Assembly: GCF_005885635.1 (NCBI RefSeq) | Contig: NZ_VATY01000001.1 | Location: 1,426,001 to 1,490,000, forward strand | DNA length: 64,000 nucleotides | Reading direction: 5' to 3' | DNA from: Maribacter algarum (ex Zhang et al. 2020) | GTDB lineage: Bacteria; Bacteroidota; Bacteroidia; Flavobacteriales; Flavobacteriaceae | In this document: in pieces, positions 62,605 to 64,000 of the stretch | Numbering within the stretch: position 1 is the first letter of the stretch | Layout: the number at the start of each line of letters is the position of its first letter | Made by a program: the position numbers and the translations under genes | Notes under the pieces: generated by a model | Seen by the model: only the letters and a program-made list of their open reading frames with translations | Told to the model about the DNA's origin: nothing | Database searches by the model: none

Positions 62605-64000
62605 TTAATTTTTTCTTGGTTCGAAATCGGCGGCCTCCCATAAAGGATTACTTTGATAATAATTGCCATTGGTAAGTACCGCAGAGACGGTTCTAATATT
62701 TGATAGGTTTTCCAAAGGATTCTTATCCAATATCGCGATATCCGCCTGCTTGCCAACTTCTAAAGTTCCCGTTTCTGCGCCCATACCCATCGCTCTTGCA
62801 GGAATTATTGTAGCCGTTTGTAGCGCTTCAAAAGGGGTTAAACCTCCTAAGGTATTGTAAGTTTCTAATTCCAGATATAATCCAAAAACAGGAACGAAAT
62901 TATCCGTTCCCGCCACAATCGGAACCCCTGCTCTAAATAAATGACCAACGATTTCAGCGCCTTTGGTATATCGCGCTATTCCTTTTTTTGAGGCTTCGGG
63001 GCGCTTTCCTTTCCGAAGTCTTTTGCCCTCCCAAAGCTCATAAGCGATACGACCAGCATCAGGTTCTATGGTTTCTAATGGATTGCCCTCAGAAAGGTTA
63101 AGAATTTTTCGAATATTCAAAGTGGGGTCTAAGGTGATTTTATTTTCTAAAAAAAAGTCAATCGCTTTTTGAATGCGATCCGTAGATACTTCTTGGTTTT
63201 CCAATAGATCTTTTACGGCCTGAACTTTTGATTTTTCAGGAAATAATGCCGAGTAAATGGCCCTGTCATGACTAAACATATCCATCCCTAGGTTTATAGC
63301 ATTTGCGGTGGTGCCAACTGCTGCGGGCACATGCCCCGTTACGGTCATTCCTTTTTTGTGCGCTTCTTCAGTCAGTACTTTGAGTACATCGGGAGTTATC
63401 GAATTATATATTTTTATTTGTTTGTAACCTTTACTGAAATACCTGTCAACCACTTCTCGGGCTTCTTCGGCATTGGTAGCGCGAACAATTCCATTTCCTT
63501 TGGCCCCAGCTCCATCGGTCATACCTGCCAATAAAATATCAGGACCAAGGAGACTATCGTTGGCGATTCCATCGCGAAATGAAGTTGCAAATTCAATTTC
63601 ATTGCCATTGTCACGAATGGTTGTAACGCCACCCGCCAAGTAGGCAGGTGCCCATTGTACTTGGTTGGAATGGGCATGCATATCCCACAACCCTGGGATT
63701 AGTGTTTTATCGGTAACATCAATAACCTTGGCATCTTCAGGAATCGCTACAGTTGAACGACTTCCTATCGCTGTAATTTTACCATCGTTAACGAGTACAG
63801 TCATATTTTTTTGAGTGGCATCGGTCAAACCATCAACTACATCGCCACCCACCAAAGCAACGCGTTTAGACTGTTCTCCTTGTAAGGCTTTGGTATATTC
63901 CTTCAGCGCATCTAGTTGTTCTGTTGCATGCCCGGCTATAAAAAGAGGCATAGCTTCTTCATAGCCCTTTTTGATAACTTCCCTTATTTGTGTATTTGCC
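62605..64000 (-). CDS. Amidohydrolase-superfamily enzyme, N-terminus outside window
   Basis: The frame stays open past a Met at 63951 to the window edge, reading NTQIREVIKKGYEEAMPLFIAG, so the start and an N-terminal domain lie beyond 64000. The enzyme domain has composite beta-sandwich start (LVGGDVVDGLTDATQKNMTVLVNDGKITAIG), LIPGLWDMHAHSNQ (H-x-H metal motif), GVTTIRDNG, MTVTGHVPAAVG, DMFSHDRAI, and C-terminal AGTDNFVP and TLEVGKQADIAILDKNP. It is an imidazolonepropionase/prolidase-like secreted hydrolase group member. The neighbour genes suggest peptide or amino-acid derivative substrates. Confidence 0.85.
   Translation of the reverse strand, partial: ANTQIREVIKKGYEEAMPLFIAGHATEQLDALKEYTKALQGEQSKRVALVGGDVVDGLTDATQKNMTVLVNDGKITAIGSRSTVAIPEDAKVIDVTDKTLIPGLWDMHAHSNQVQWAPAYLAGGVTTIRDNGNEIEFATSFRDGIANDSLLGPDILLAGMTDGAGAKGNGIVRATNAEEAREVVDRYFSKGYKQIKIYNSITPDVLKVLTEEAHKKGMTVTGHVPAAVGTTANAINLGMDMFSHDRAIYSALFPEKSKVQAVKDLLENQEVSTDRIQKAIDFFLENKITLDPTLNIRKILNLSEGNPLETIEPDAGRIAYELWEGKRLRKGKRPEASKKGIARYTKGAEIVGHLFRAGVPIVAGTDNFVPVFGLYLELETYNTLGGLTPFEALQTATIIPARAMGMGAETGTLEVGKQADIAILDKNPLENLSNIRTVSAVLTNGNYYQSNPLWEAADFEPRKN

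Overview
The window looks like chromosomal DNA of a marine or environmental member of the Flavobacteriia (phylum Bacteroidota). The evidence is an AT-rich sequence, many lipoproteins with an S-C-x-K-D/E-type lipobox, TAnnTTTG promoter boxes, outer-membrane beta-barrel proteins with N-terminal carboxypeptidase-like domains, LytTR/LytS-type signalling, and the linkage of rnpA to an S41 peptidase. I see no insertion sequence, phage, CRISPR array or rRNA. There is one tRNA (anticodon CAU).

Layout. 1-7.4 kb is the end of a surface-polysaccharide region, all on the minus strand: a PLP aminotransferase cut by the window edge, a polyprenyl-phosphate-type glycosyltransferase, a beta-helix acyltransferase, a secreted GH5 enzyme with an inserted module, a GT-C-like membrane protein and a WecE-type sugar aminotransferase. 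7.6-9.4 kb has an SH3/NlpC-P60 lipoprotein and a secreted DinB protein. 9.4-24 kb is a carbohydrate-oxidation and deglycosylation region: Gfo/Idh/MocA oxidoreductase, PQQ dehydrogenase with a cytochrome c insert, a six-hairpin glycosidase, a PqqB-like lipoprotein, an SGNH esterase, a PhyH dioxygenase, an HGSNAT-like membrane protein, a DUF1080 protein, then SMP-30 lactonase, SDR and VOC genes. 24-30.5 kb is a protease run (S8, M1, rnpA, S41) with an MBL hydrolase. 30.6-35 kb holds a divergent SulP transporter and cation:proton antiporter. lepA and a large beta-barrel receptor follow.

40.2-44.1 kb is the most unusual part. It is a run of overlapping genes: a propeller lipoprotein, an Lgt-like membrane protein lacking a key Lgt histidine, a multi-cysteine radical SAM enzyme resembling the archaeal tetraether synthase/MJ0619 group, and a family of about 66-residue membrane proteins, of which a third copy is a decayed pseudogene. 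I propose this as a lipid or lipoprotein modification locus. No function has been shown for it here.

44.2-50.4 kb is mainly housekeeping: M28 peptidase, dusB, a FtsX-type permease, rbfA and mce (a divergent, apparently leaderless pair), the tRNA, and small membrane and OmpA genes. 50.5-56.8 kb couples a LytS-type kinase and LytTR regulator to a four-gene cell-surface operon (lipoprotein, two paralogous esterases, beta-barrel). A 9-bp direct repeat with LytTR-like spacing lies between them. The end of the window has an orphan PD-(D/E)XK-like protein, a DUF5916 outer-membrane protein, and an amino-acid locus: an Lrp regulator, an APC permease, a secreted RidA and an amidohydrolase that runs off the end.

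No gap between genes exceeds 300 bases; the longer gaps are described as features or findings. Family assignments rest on motif recognition by eye, without database searches.
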